Shown here piece after piece: positions 16,301-24,422 of a DNA stretch of 64,000 bases. Source of the DNA: an uncultured Thermomicrobia bacterium (lineage in GTDB: Bacteria > Chloroflexota > Chloroflexia > Thermomicrobiales > JALYUS01); assembly GCA_937968015.1 (NCBI GenBank), contig CALBSO010000059.1:1-64000 (forward strand), read 5' to 3'. How positions within the stretch are numbered: the stretch's first letter is position 1; every line of letters starts with the position of its first letter. The notes under the pieces are model-generated. The model made no database searches, was not told the DNA's origin, and worked only from the letters and a program-made list of their open reading frames with translations. The position numbers were made by a program, and so were the translations under genes.

Positions 16301-16453
16301 CGCGAACGTACTCGTGTCGGAACTCTTGCGCTCACGTATGGCGCGAACGAAGCGGATATCTGGACGAGTGATGCGGACTTTCTCGGCTGTGGGATAGCGA
16401 CGTGGACGACCGATACACTGTTGGCACATCTCGCTTACGTGGGGGCGAAGTAG
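16284..16453 (+). pseudogene. Decayed PIN-domain toxin
   Basis: ATG 16284 opens MRLVVDANVLVSELLRS, a textbook PIN N-terminus with the first catalytic Asp. It then runs into a foreign frame and stops at 16395. A different frame over 16331-16453 reads YGANEADIWTSDADFLGCGI then ATWTTDTLLAHLAYVG, a typical PIN C-terminus with the last acidic residue. The middle (about 70 residues, with the second catalytic acid) is missing. This looks like an internal deletion plus frameshift of a toxin of about 130 residues. The antitoxin upstream is intact. Confidence 0.75.
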
Positions 16454-17022
16454 TGACTGAGACAATGAACCGGCTGGGCCTGACGCGGCGGGTGCTGGCG
16501 CATCTAACGGATGAGGCGGTCTTCGCCGGGATCGGCAACGCCGGGTTCGATCTGTTCGCCGCCGGTGATCGCCCCCAGAACTTCTACATGTTCGGCTCGA
16601 TGGGGCTCGCGTCATCACTCGGGCTGGGCTACGCGCTCGCGCGGCCTGCCGAGCGCGTCGTCGTGCTGGAGGGCGAGGGGAGTGTGCTGATGAACCTCGG
16701 CTCCCTGGCGACCGTCGCCCGCATGCGGCCACGCGGATACCTGCTGGTCATCATGGATAACGGGACGTACGCGCTCACCGGCTCGCAGCGGAACGCGGCC
16801 GCCGAGATGACCGATATGGCGACGATCGCCCGTGGTGCGGGCATCCCGCATATCGCGACACCGCAGACCGCCGAGGCGTTCGAGCGGGCGGTCGTGGACG
16901 CGCTCGGCAGCGATGGCCCGGCGGTGATCGTCGTCAAGATCGCGGATGGCAACAGCGCGGTGCGGCACGAGTGGGACCCGGTGCAACTGAAGCATCGCTT
17001 CGTGGCGGGGGTGGCGCGATGA
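16453..17022 (+). CDS. ThDP-dependent decarboxylase beta (PP-domain) subunit, ComE-like
   Basis: About 189 residues, the size of sulfopyruvate decarboxylase subunit ComE. The ThDP-Mg motif is EGEGSVLMNLGSLATVA ending in MDNGTYALTG (the GDG..N motif, here GEG). FMFGSMGLASSLGLGYALA is typical of the PP domain. The start is GTG 16453, overlapping the TAG of the toxin remnant, or ATG 16465. It should pair with the alpha subunit at 14607-15113. A 23-codon frame starts in its stop (ATGA at 17019). Confidence 0.82.
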   Translation: MTETMNRLGLTRRVLAHLTDEAVFAGIGNAGFDLFAAGDRPQNFYMFGSMGLASSLGLGYALARPAERVVVLEGEGSVLMNLGSLATVARMRPRGYLLVIMDNGTYALTGSQRNAAAEMTDMATIARGAGIPHIATPQTAEAFERAVVDALGSDGPAVIVVKIADGNSAVRHEWDPVQLKHRFVAGVAR

Positions 17023-17090
17023 CAATCATCAACCGGCGCGAGGTCGAGCCGGAGGGGTCGCGCCTATCCCCAGTGGTAAGGTATGCTTAG
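17019..17090 (+). other. 23-codon frame overlapping the decarboxylase beta stop
   Basis: ATGA overlap at 17019-17022 opens MTIINRREVEPEGSRLSPVV.. and ends at TAG 17090. It may be the remnant N-terminus of a lost third gene of the operon or simply chance. Confidence 0.25.
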
Positions 17091-17168
17091 CCCCCGCGCG
17101 GTTTTTCGCGATCCGTGTGCGACATACACACTGCGGCGATACTGGGTTTGGATAGGAGGAACGCGGCG

Positions 17169-18215
17169 ATGGTAGTCAAGGTCGGTATCAACGGCTTCGG
17201 TCGGATCGGGCGGCAGGTCTTCAAGACAATCTATGGCGGATACGGGCCGGACGATGAGAATCCGGACGGGTTGCTGCAAGTCGTCGCGGTCAACGATCTG
17301 ATGGACCTCCATACGATCGCCCACCTCTACAAGTACGATTCCACCTACGGCATCTCCGAGGAAGAGATCGAAGTCAGCGACCGCGATTTGATCGTGGATG
17401 GCAGCCCGGTGCATGTCTTCAGCGAGCGCGATCCCGGCGCGATCCCGTGGCGCGATTACGGCGTAGACATCGTCATCGAATCTACCGGCTTCTTCACGGA
17501 CGCCAACAAGGCGAAGGCGCACATGGACGGCGGCGCGAAGAAGGTCATTATCTCCGCCCCCGCCACCAATGAGGACGTCACGCTCGTCCTTGGCGTCAAC
17601 CAGGAGAAATACGACCCCGCGCAGCACAACGTCATCTCCAATGGTTCCTGCACGACGAACTGCATCGCGCCGACCGCGAAGGTGCTGCTCGATACCTTCG
17701 GGATCGTCAAAGGCACGATGGTCACCGTCCATTCGTACACGAGCGATCAGATCCTCCTCGATGGCCCGCACAAGGACCTCCGCCGTGCCCGGAGCGCCGG
17801 GCAGAATATTATCCCGACGACGACCGGCGCTGCCCGTGCGCTCTCGCTCGTCATCCCCGAACTGAAGGGCAAACTGGATGGCTACGCGCTCCGCGTCCCG
17901 ACACCAACCGTCTCCATCCTCGACCTGACCGTCGAGACCGAGAAGAACACGAGCGTTGAGGAAGTGAACAATGCCTTTCAACAGGCGGCGGACAACGAAG
18001 AGAGTCCGCTGTTCGGCATTCTTGGCTACAGCGACGAGCCGCTCGTTTCGATGGATTACAAGCAGGATGATCGCTCCGCCATCCTCGACAGCCTCTCGAC
18101 GATCGTCGTCGGCGGCAATATGGTGAAGGTCGTCGCATGGTATGACAACGAGTGGGGCTACTCCTGCCGCCTCGCTGACCTGACGAACATGATCGCGGAA
18201 AAGGGCGGCTGGTAG
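17169..18215 (+). CDS. gap: Glyceraldehyde-3-phosphate dehydrogenase, type I
   Basis: Glycolytic oxidation of glyceraldehyde 3-phosphate to 1,3-bisphosphoglycerate with NAD+. The Rossmann start is VKVGINGFGRIGR, the catalytic motif is SNGSCTTNC (Cys near residue 161), with VHSYTSDQ and the C-terminal WYDNEWGYSCR. The substrate region TGAARA is intact. It is 348 residues, with an insertion near residue 21-32 (GGYGPDDENPDG) that makes the first loop longer than in most. ATG 17169 follows GATAGGAGG. First gene of a gap-pgk-tpiA cluster. Confidence 0.96.
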   Translation: MVVKVGINGFGRIGRQVFKTIYGGYGPDDENPDGLLQVVAVNDLMDLHTIAHLYKYDSTYGISEEEIEVSDRDLIVDGSPVHVFSERDPGAIPWRDYGVDIVIESTGFFTDANKAKAHMDGGAKKVIISAPATNEDVTLVLGVNQEKYDPAQHNVISNGSCTTNCIAPTAKVLLDTFGIVKGTMVTVHSYTSDQILLDGPHKDLRRARSAGQNIIPTTTGAARALSLVIPELKGKLDGYALRVPTPTVSILDLTVETEKNTSVEEVNNAFQQAADNEESPLFGILGYSDEPLVSMDYKQDDRSAILDSLSTIVVGGNMVKVVAWYDNEWGYSCRLADLTNMIAEKGGW

Positions 18216-18218
18216 ATT

Positions 18219-18370
18219 TACCTAACCCCCACTGCCCATGCTGCCCATGCTGCCCAGAGGGCGCCCGCGCCCGCACCCGCCTTCCCGAAAAGGAAGGGAG
18301 AGAACGACAGCATTCCCGTAGGGGCGGTTGGTGAGCCGCCCGGTTTCCCTTCCCTTTAGGGAGGGGGTAG
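18219..18370. repeat. Composite C-rich/G-rich repeat between gap and pgk
   Basis: CCTAACCCCC, tandem CTGCCCATG units, CAGAGGGCGCCCGCG, GTAGGGGCGGTTGGTGAGCCGCCC and GGGAGGGGGTAGAGGGTAGG occur in order. The outer parts are complementary. Its G-rich end supplies the likely ribosome-binding site of pgk. Confidence 0.7.
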
Positions 18371-18382
18371 AGGGTAGGATGT

Positions 18383-19615
18383 ATGGCGATCACGAAGCAG
18401 ACGATCCGCGATATTCCGCCCGCCGACCTCACGGGGAGGCGGGCGCTGGTGCGGGTGGATTTCAATGTGCCCCTCAATGATGGCGTCGTCGGGGACACGA
18501 CGCGGATCACGGCGGCGATCCCGACGATCTGCTTCCTGCTCGGGGCGGGCGCGGTCGTCGTGCTCATCTCCCACCTCGGTCGTCCCAAGGGGAAGGTGGA
18601 CCCTAAACAGAGTCTGAAACCCATCGCACCCGCGCTCGTGGAGCACCTCGGTATGCCGGTGCGGTTCGTGCCCGCATGTGTCGGGGAGGAAGCGGAAGCG
18701 GCGGTGCGGGCGGCGAAGCCGGGCGATGTGCTCCTGCTGGAGAATCTGCGCTTTCACGCCGAAGAAGAGGCGAATGATCCCGATTTCGCCGCGCAACTCG
18801 CCAAACTGGGCGATCTCTATGTCAATGACGCCTTCGGCGCCGCGCATCGCGCCCATGCGAGTACGGAAGGCGTCGCGCATCTCCTGCCCGCCTATGCCGG
18901 TCTGCTGATGGAGAAAGAACTGGACGCGCTCGGCGGCCTGCTGGCGGGGGCGAAGCGCCCGTTTATCGTCGTCCTCGGCGGCGCGAAGATCTCGGACAAA
19001 ATCGGCGTGATCGAGCATCTGATGGGCAAGGTGGACGGCTTCTGCATTGGCGGAGGGATGGCGAACACCTTCCTGCTCGCGCAGAACTATACCGTCGGCA
19101 CATCGCTCGTTGAGCAGGACGCCGTGGCGACCGCACACGACATGCTCGCGCGTACCTCGACGCGCCGCGTCGGCCTGCACGTCCCGACGGACGCCGTCGT
19201 CTCAACGCAGAGCGCGAAGGAACTGCTCGGCGATCATGCGCCGGAGCCGGTGACGCGCACGGTTCGGATTGACGAAGTCGGCCCGGACGACGCGATCTAT
19301 GACATCGGCCCGATGACCGCGTCCTACTACCGCAGTGTGGTGAAGGGCGCGCGTACCGTGTTTTGGAACGGCCCGATGGGCATGTTTGAAGTTCCCGCCT
19401 TCGCCCGAGGGACGATTGCCCTCGCCCACGCCGTCGCGGACGCATCGGCGAAGGGGACGGTGAGCGTCGTCGGCGGTGGGGATTCGGTCGCCGCCATTGA
19501 AGAAGCGGGCGTCGCTGACAAGATCACTCACGTCTCGACCGGCGGCGGCGCGTCATTGGAATTCCTCGAAGGCAAGACGTTGCCCGGCGTCGCAGCACTG
19601 AAAGAGAAGCAATGA
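18383..19615 (+). CDS. pgk: Phosphoglycerate kinase
   Basis: Converts 1,3-bisphosphoglycerate and ADP to 3-phosphoglycerate and ATP. The substrate motifs are RVDFNVPLNDG and ISHLGRPKGK. LLLENLRFHAEEEAND follows, then the hinge and nucleotide domain with GGAKISDKIGVIEHL and the C-terminal GGGDSVAAIEEAG and STGGGASLEFLEG. Length 410 is normal (about 390-415). The start ATG is directly preceded by GGTAGAGGGTAGG belonging to a repeat, which probably acts as Shine-Dalgarno. Confidence 0.96.
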   Translation: MAITKQTIRDIPPADLTGRRALVRVDFNVPLNDGVVGDTTRITAAIPTICFLLGAGAVVVLISHLGRPKGKVDPKQSLKPIAPALVEHLGMPVRFVPACVGEEAEAAVRAAKPGDVLLLENLRFHAEEEANDPDFAAQLAKLGDLYVNDAFGAAHRAHASTEGVAHLLPAYAGLLMEKELDALGGLLAGAKRPFIVVLGGAKISDKIGVIEHLMGKVDGFCIGGGMANTFLLAQNYTVGTSLVEQDAVATAHDMLARTSTRRVGLHVPTDAVVSTQSAKELLGDHAPEPVTRTVRIDEVGPDDAIYDIGPMTASYYRSVVKGARTVFWNGPMGMFEVPAFARGTIALAHAVADASAKGTVSVVGGGDSVAAIEEAGVADKITHVSTGGGASLEFLEGKTLPGVAALKEKQ

Positions 19616-19675
19616 GCAACGAGCAATGAGCAATGAGACAGCGCATACCTACTCGTTGCTCATTGCTCGTTGCTG
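19614..19675. repeat. GAGCAACGAGCAATGAG / CTCATTGCTCGTTGCT hairpin
   Basis: Three tandem GAGCAAYGAG units face the exact complement after a loop of about 15 bp, filling most of the 80-bp pgk-tpiA gap. The left arm begins inside the TGA of pgk. Confidence 0.8.
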
Positions 19676-19696
19676 AAGTGAACGGAGTGAGCGCTC

Positions 19697-20455
19697 ATGC
19701 GGATGCCAATCATCGCGGGGAACTGGAAGATGCATACGACCTACGACGGCGCGATGGACCTCGTCGAGGCGCTGATGGACGAACTCGACAATGTCGAAGG
19801 CGCGGAGATCGTGCTCTGTCCGCCCTTCCCGTGGCTGCTCGCCGTCGCGGAGTATCTGGAGGAGACGCCGATCCTGCTCGGAGCGCAGGATTGCTACTGG
19901 GCCGACGAGGGTGCGTTCACAGGCGAGGTCTCCGCGCTGATGCTCAAGGACCTCGCGCGGTACTGTATCGTCGGCCACTCCGAGCGGCGCGCACTCTTCG
20001 GTGAGACGGATGAGTGGGTGAACAAGAAGGTCCACGCACTCCTCGGACATGGCATCCGGCCGATTTGCTGCATCGGCGAGCGGTTGGAGGAGCGCGAGGC
20101 GGGCCGGACAGACCTCTTCGTCACGAGTCAGGTACGCGCGGCGTTCGCGGGCGTCTCCACGGAGGATGTCCTCAACGTCGTCGTCGCCTACGAACCGATT
20201 TGGGCAATCGGCACAGGCCGCGCGGCGACCGCCGAGGAAGCGAATCGGGTCTGTGGCCTGATTCGCGATGAGATCAGGACGCTCTACGGCGGCCCGACCG
20301 CCGAAGCCCTCCGCATCCAATATGGCGGCAGCGTCTCCGGCCGTAACGCCGCCGAACTGATGGCGCAACCAGAAATTGACGGCGCGCTCGTCGGCGGTGC
20401 GAGCCTGCGGGCGGACGAGTTCGCGGCGATCGTGCGCGCGGCGGCCGAGGGATAG
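19697..20455 (+). CDS. tpiA: Triosephosphate isomerase
   Basis: Interconverts dihydroxyacetone phosphate and glyceraldehyde 3-phosphate. The catalytic Lys is in GNWKMH (residue 11), the His in IVGHSERR (about 94) and the Glu in AYEPIWAIGTG (about 167), with the phosphate loop YGGSVSG. 252 residues, as usual. ATG 19697 follows GGAGTGAG. Last gene of the glycolytic cluster, closed by a strong terminator. Confidence 0.96.
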   Translation: MRMPIIAGNWKMHTTYDGAMDLVEALMDELDNVEGAEIVLCPPFPWLLAVAEYLEETPILLGAQDCYWADEGAFTGEVSALMLKDLARYCIVGHSERRALFGETDEWVNKKVHALLGHGIRPICCIGERLEEREAGRTDLFVTSQVRAAFAGVSTEDVLNVVVAYEPIWAIGTGRAATAEEANRVCGLIRDEIRTLYGGPTAEALRIQYGGSVSGRNAAELMAQPEIDGALVGGASLRADEFAAIVRAAAEG

Positions 20456-20460
20456 GCAAG

Positions 20461-20492
20461 AAAGAGGGAGCGGCATGTACCGCTCCCTCTTT
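20461..20492. terminator. Bidirectional intrinsic terminator after tpiA
   Basis: AAAGAGGGAGCGG-catgta-CCGCTCCCTCTTT has a 13-bp perfect stem. It separates tpiA from the convergent ferritin-like gene. Confidence 0.88.
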
Positions 20493-20515
20493 CGCTGTGG
20501 TGAACTGAGGCGGGG

Positions 20516-21097
20516 TTATCCGTCACCCAACCGGCGGATGAAGTGTGAGCCGGGTGTCGCAGCCGGCGCCGGGGCGGGCGCTGGTGTGGGGGTCGGAGCC
20601 GGAGCGGCGAGGAAGGGCATCACCATCGCCAGCACCTCGTCCGGCGTCCGTCCCTTCGCCACCGCGTCCGGCGCGGGCGCTAAGCCCTGCAAATCCCGGA
20701 AGATCGAGGCGTGCTCCGCCTCTACCGCGTGGATTGTCACCGCTGCCGTCAAGAGGTCCCGGCTCTGGATATATCCCGCCGCGCCCAGGTAGGCTGACGC
20801 GCCCAGGTCCTCCACCATTGTCACTACCGCGATCAACTGATCCCGGTTCGTGATTGGCCCCGCCGCAGCGAAGTTGTACGACGTCGGCTGCGTGACCGGT
20901 GTGCCGCCCAACTGGCCGATCACCTGCGTCAGCGTATCTACATGCGCCTGCTCCTGCGCCCCGAAGGTCGTCAGGTACTGCGCCTCGACGCCTGTCAGAA
21001 GATTCGCGCCGATCAGCACCTTGTACAGGGCCGCCTCGAACTGCTCCAAGGTCAGCGCGTAATTAAGGACATCAATGTCATTGTTGAACGTAACCAT
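20516..21097 (-). CDS. Ferritin-like domain protein, cytoplasmic paralogue
   Basis: A 193-residue Ferritin_2 (desiccation-related) type protein. It carries helix motifs VLNYALTLEQFEAALY, EQAHVDTLTQVIGQLGG and VEDLGASAYLGAAG, then HAVEAEHASIF. The Glu/His pattern of these helices (E..EQAH..., E..E..H) resembles a di-iron site. There is no signal peptide. The tail is an Ala-Pro-Thr-rich low-complexity segment. The paralogue upstream has a Tat signal. The two probably form an operon, 21 bp apart. Confidence 0.82.
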   Translation of the reverse strand: MVTFNNDIDVLNYALTLEQFEAALYKVLIGANLLTGVEAQYLTTFGAQEQAHVDTLTQVIGQLGGTPVTQPTSYNFAAAGPITNRDQLIAVVTMVEDLGASAYLGAAGYIQSRDLLTAAVTIHAVEAEHASIFRDLQGLAPAPDAVAKGRTPDEVLAMVMPFLAAPAPTPTPAPAPAPAATPGSHFIRRLGDG

Positions 21098-21118
21098 TGT
21101 CGTCTCGTTCTCCCTTCG

Positions 21119-21739
21119 TTATGCGCCGAGGATCGGCCCGGCAGCAGCGAGCACCATGTCCGGTGTCAGCGCCTTCTCGAATGCGGTTGGCACGGGCGCC
21201 ATGCCGTCCTGCCGCCGCAGGATCGCCGTGTGGCGCGCCTCCACCTGCTGGATGCCGCCCGCGACAGTCAGGATGCCTTTGTCTTTGATGAACTGCGCCG
21301 CGCCACTGTACGCGCCAACGCCCGTCTCTTCCAGCACGCGTAGGAAGTCAATGATCGTGTGCTCATCGGTGTAGGCGGGGAAGTTGTAGTGCGCCTGCTC
21401 GGCCACCGGCGTCTGGCCCGCCTGCTGCAGTGCGCCCGTAATCAGGACGACATGCTGGTGCTCCTGATCGCCGAACATCTGCGCGTACTGCTGGTTCTTG
21501 CCGGTCAGTTTGCCGCTGGCGATCGCTTGGCGGTAGGCGACATCCTCGAGATGCTCCAGCGTGAGGGCGAAGTTGAGGATGGCGAAGTCGTCGGGGAGGT
21601 TGGCGGCGAGCGCCTGCGCCTCGGAGAAGGCGATGCTGCTGATCGGCATCGCCGCGAGCGCCGCCGCGCCGAGCGCCCCCTTCAGCAGTGAGCGGCGGGA
21701 AAGTTCCCCGTGTACGATGCGTAAAATGCGATCTTCCAC
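21119..21739 (-). CDS. Ferritin-like domain protein with Tat signal peptide
   Basis: A 206-residue Ferritin_2-type protein. The N-terminus has a twin-arginine motif (SRRSLLKG) followed by a hydrophobic AALAAMPISSIAF core. The helices FAILNFALTLEHLEDVAY, DQEHQHVVLITGAL and QVEARHTAIL carry ligand-like Glu/His. It is likely exported folded with metal. The start is GTG 21739 with GGAAGGA upstream. It is followed by the non-exported paralogue and is divergent from the sigma/anti-sigma pair, which may control it. Confidence 0.85.
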   Translation of the reverse strand: MEDRILRIVHGELSRRSLLKGALGAAALAAMPISSIAFSEAQALAANLPDDFAILNFALTLEHLEDVAYRQAIASGKLTGKNQQYAQMFGDQEHQHVVLITGALQQAGQTPVAEQAHYNFPAYTDEHTIIDFLRVLEETGVGAYSGAAQFIKDKGILTVAGGIQQVEARHTAILRRQDGMAPVPTAFEKALTPDMVLAAAGPILGA

Positions 21740-21916
21740 GATCCAGATGCTCCTTCCTCATATTGAGGACTACAAATCCGATGACGGGCCGGGTATCAAC
21801 CCGTCGTTTCGACCCTACCCTGAGTACGCAACGCATATGGGATCGGATCAGCCATATGCCGACAACGATCCCTGTTCCCTAGTCGCCACGCATCGCAATC
21901 AAGCGGCATCTATCGG

Positions 21917-21922
21917 TATAAT
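21917..21922 (+). promoter_or_regulatory. Candidate -10 box TATAAT of the ECF sigma operon
   Basis: A perfect TATAAT 83 bp upstream of the sigma gene start. No clear -35 is at the right distance, so the promoter may be activated or use another sigma. Confidence 0.4.
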
Positions 21923-22004
21923 GGAGATCCGGGTTCTTTCGCTCGGCTGAATGATTTCGGCAATGATCCGCGCTCGCGGGGTTTTCCGTACGGTTAGGAA
22001 GAGC

Positions 22005-22604
22005 ATGGCGGCGGACGAGAACAGGGATCAGGACGTGGACGCCGCGATTCTTCGTCAGATCGCGGGTCGCGATCCGCGCGGGGTCGAATTGCTCTATGAT
22101 CGGTATAGTGGGGTAGCCTTCGCGCTCGCGTACCGTCTGCTCGGCGAGCGCGGCAGCGCGGAGGACGTGGTACAAGAAGCGTTCCTCAATGTCTGGCGAC
22201 AAGGCGCGACGTATGACACCCGCCGCGGGACGGTTCGGACCTGGCTGCTGACGATCGTGCATCACCGCGCGATTGACCAGATGCGCAGTGTGCGGTCGAA
22301 AGCGGGCGCGGATACGGTCATTGATGGCGCGATGCCGCTGCCTGCCAAAGAGGATACATGGACGGAAGTGGTGCGCGGTTTGGAACACGAGCGAGTACGG
22401 CAGGCGATGGCAACCTTGCCGCCCGAGCAACGGCAGGTGGTGGATCTGGCGTATTACGGCGGATTCACTCATACCGAGATCGCGCAGCGGGTCGGAATCC
22501 CCCTCGGGACGGTCAAAGGGCGCATGCGTCTGGCGCTCGACAAGTTACGCGATCTGCTGCATGTACCGGACACCGTAGATGAGGGAATGGAGCGCGCACG
22601 GTGA
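22005..22604 (+). CDS. ECF-type RNA polymerase sigma factor (SigK-like)
   Basis: A 199-residue group 4 sigma factor. Region 2 has LYDRYSGVAFALAYRLLG and GSAEDVVQEAFLNVWR. Region 4 is HTH-bearing: LPPEQRQVVDLAYYGGFTHT then GIPLGTVKGRMRLAL. ATG 22005 follows TAGGAAGAGC; an in-frame ATG at 21951 is less likely. The stop overlaps the next gene (GTGA), so the anti-sigma partner is translated with it, as in the SigK-RskA pairs. Confidence 0.9.
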   Translation: MAADENRDQDVDAAILRQIAGRDPRGVELLYDRYSGVAFALAYRLLGERGSAEDVVQEAFLNVWRQGATYDTRRGTVRTWLLTIVHHRAIDQMRSVRSKAGADTVIDGAMPLPAKEDTWTEVVRGLEHERVRQAMATLPPEQRQVVDLAYYGGFTHTEIAQRVGIPLGTVKGRMRLALDKLRDLLHVPDTVDEGMERAR

Positions 22605-23398
22605 AGGCCCCGGAGAACAACCGTCCATCAGAAACGCCGGAGATGGATGAGACGCATCCATCCAGCCTGCTCGCGGCGTACGCCCTTCACGCGCTGCATC
22701 CGGAGGAGGACGCGGCGGTCGAGGAGTATCTCGCCGCGCACCCGGATGCGGCGGACGACATGGTGATGTTGAAAGAGGCGGCGGCGATGCTCCCCTATGG
22801 CGTTCCTCCCATCACGCCCAGCCCCCAACTCCGCGTCCGACTGATGGCGGATGTCTATCAGGAAGCCCTGGCGGATACCGGAGAGCGCCCTCGTGCCGCG
22901 CAGCCCGTCGCGCTTGATCGCGTCCGCGCGCGTCGGCAGCGTGGCGTCGTCTGGCCGTTCGCGGCGGTCATTTTGCTCGTCCTCACGATCGGCTTCGGTG
23001 GTTGGGCCGCGACCCTCAACCATGATCTCACCGGCAAGGACCGGGTGATCGCCACGCAGCGCAGCGCGATCGCTTCGGCGGGCATGACGAAGCCAATCAC
23101 GGGGACGACGCCGAATATCCCCGCGCGGGGAGAATTGCTCAGGCTTGCCAGCACTCAAGCCGCTGTCCTGACGATCAGCGGGCTGCCGTCGCTCGCCACC
23201 GGGAAGGTGTACGAGGTCTGGTTCATTGCGGGGAATACTCCGGTCAGCGCGGGCCTCTTCTCCCCAAATGCCGACGGCTCGTGGAGCGGCCTCGTGCGTG
23301 GAGATGTAACGAACGCGCAGACGATCGCAATCAGCGTCGAACCATTCGGTGGCAGTATCGCCCCGACCGGCGAGATCGTCGCGACAGGTTCGCTCTAA
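22601..23398 (+). CDS. RskA-type anti-sigma factor
   Basis: A 265-residue membrane protein. The N-terminal sigma-binding helices (LLAAYALHALHPEEDAAVEE) match the RskA anti-sigma domain, with a single TM (WPFAAVILLVLTIGFGGWAA). The outer C-terminal RskA domain includes TISGLPSLATGKVYEVWFI and AISVEPFGGS. The GTG start at 22601 overlaps the sigma factor's TGA. It holds the ECF sigma at the membrane until an external signal leads to release. Confidence 0.88.
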   Translation: MKAPENNRPSETPEMDETHPSSLLAAYALHALHPEEDAAVEEYLAAHPDAADDMVMLKEAAAMLPYGVPPITPSPQLRVRLMADVYQEALADTGERPRAAQPVALDRVRARRQRGVVWPFAAVILLVLTIGFGGWAATLNHDLTGKDRVIATQRSAIASAGMTKPITGTTPNIPARGELLRLASTQAAVLTISGLPSLATGKVYEVWFIAGNTPVSAGLFSPNADGSWSGLVRGDVTNAQTIAISVEPFGGSIAPTGEIVATGSL

Positions 23399-23458
23399 TC
23401 AGTAGCGAGTAACGAGGGTGATTCCCTCAGCACTTGTTACTCGCTACTCGTTACTCGT
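23399..23458. repeat. GAGTAACGAG / CTCGCTACTCGTTACTCG hairpin
   Basis: AGTAGCGAGTAACGAGG faces TTGTTACTCGCTACTCGTTACTCG across about 16 bp, between convergent genes. It encodes the last residues (STSNE) and stop of the PIG-L gene. Confidence 0.75.
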
Positions 23459-24265
23459 ACTCTCGTGGACGGGCGTTTCTTCCAGTTCGCTCGCGCCCTC
23501 GGCAACGAGTTCGGCGCCGGCTTCCGCGTCCGGTGGGCGCTGGAGGATGATCTTGCGGTAACTCTCCGCGAAGGCGACCCCGTGCTTCTTGCCCGTCTCT
23601 TCCGTCCAGCGGCGGACGAAGGGCTCGACATCCTTGATATCGAACTGGCTCTTGTGCTCCGCGAGCGCGGCGATCTTCACGTCCATCGCCTCGGTGACAT
23701 CCACGAACGTTGTGCCGCCACCCCATGCCTCGACCCAGACCTCCTTGACCTTGTGCGGCTCCAGCCCCTCGGCGAGGAGTTCGGGGTAGAAATTGAAGTT
23801 GTCCGCCGCCGGGAAGATGCCGTAGAGCGCCGCTTCCGCCGCCGCCCGGTGGTCCGGGTGATTGATGTAGAAGTCGCCGCCGAAGCGGTTGTCCGGATCG
23901 CCGGTAATAATGACATCGGGCTTGTGCTGGCGGATGACGCGAGCGATATCGCGCCGGAGGGCAATTGTCGGCTGCAGGACGCCATCCTCGTAGCCGAGGT
24001 TGACGACGTGCGTGACACCGAGGACGCGCGCGGCGCGCGCCTGCTCCTCCGCGCGCAGAGCAACGAGTCGCTCCGACGTGATCGAGCGGTCGTCGTTGCC
24101 CTTCGAGCCGTCCGTGATGATCACCATCGTGATTTCGCTGCCCTGCCGCGCCCAGGTCGCCAGCGTGCCGCCGCAGCCGAACTCGGCGTCGTCCGGGTGG
24201 GCGAGGATCGTCATTGCGCGGCCCGGCGCGGTGGTGTCAGGTACGGATGCGGGGGTGTCGGCCAT
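23444..24265 (-). CDS. PIG-L family deacetylase
   Basis: A Zn-dependent N-acetylglucosaminyl deacetylase-like (LmbE/MshB/BshB) enzyme of about 273 residues. The metal site is AHPDDAEFGCGG with a distal HPDHRAA, plus IITDGSKGND. ATG 24265 follows GAGAAGGAGAC. It might serve a thiol (bacillithiol/mycothiol-like) pathway, which would fit the DinB protein in this window, but no linking gene is seen. The C-terminal SNE is repeat-derived. Confidence 0.88.
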   Translation of the reverse strand: MADTPASVPDTTAPGRAMTILAHPDDAEFGCGGTLATWARQGSEITMVIITDGSKGNDDRSITSERLVALRAEEQARAARVLGVTHVVNLGYEDGVLQPTIALRRDIARVIRQHKPDVIITGDPDNRFGGDFYINHPDHRAAAEAALYGIFPAADNFNFYPELLAEGLEPHKVKEVWVEAWGGGTTFVDVTEAMDVKIAALAEHKSQFDIKDVEPFVRRWTEETGKKHGVAFAESYRKIILQRPPDAEAGAELVAEGASELEETPVHESTSNE

Positions 24266-24422
24266 GCGGGTCTCCTTCTCTGCTCTCTCGTGCGTCGCGA
24301 TCCCATAGCGATCAACAACAGCGCATAGCGTACCACCATTCCGCCGCGTGCTATCATGGGCGGGAGCGCGCAACGGAGCGCGCGAAAAGCGTTCGCACGA
24401 CGAACCGACACGGGAGTGAGAG

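Noticed and set aside
18356..19180. Minus-strand frame opposite pgk
   Set aside because: Shadow of a well-defined enzyme; no ribosome site.
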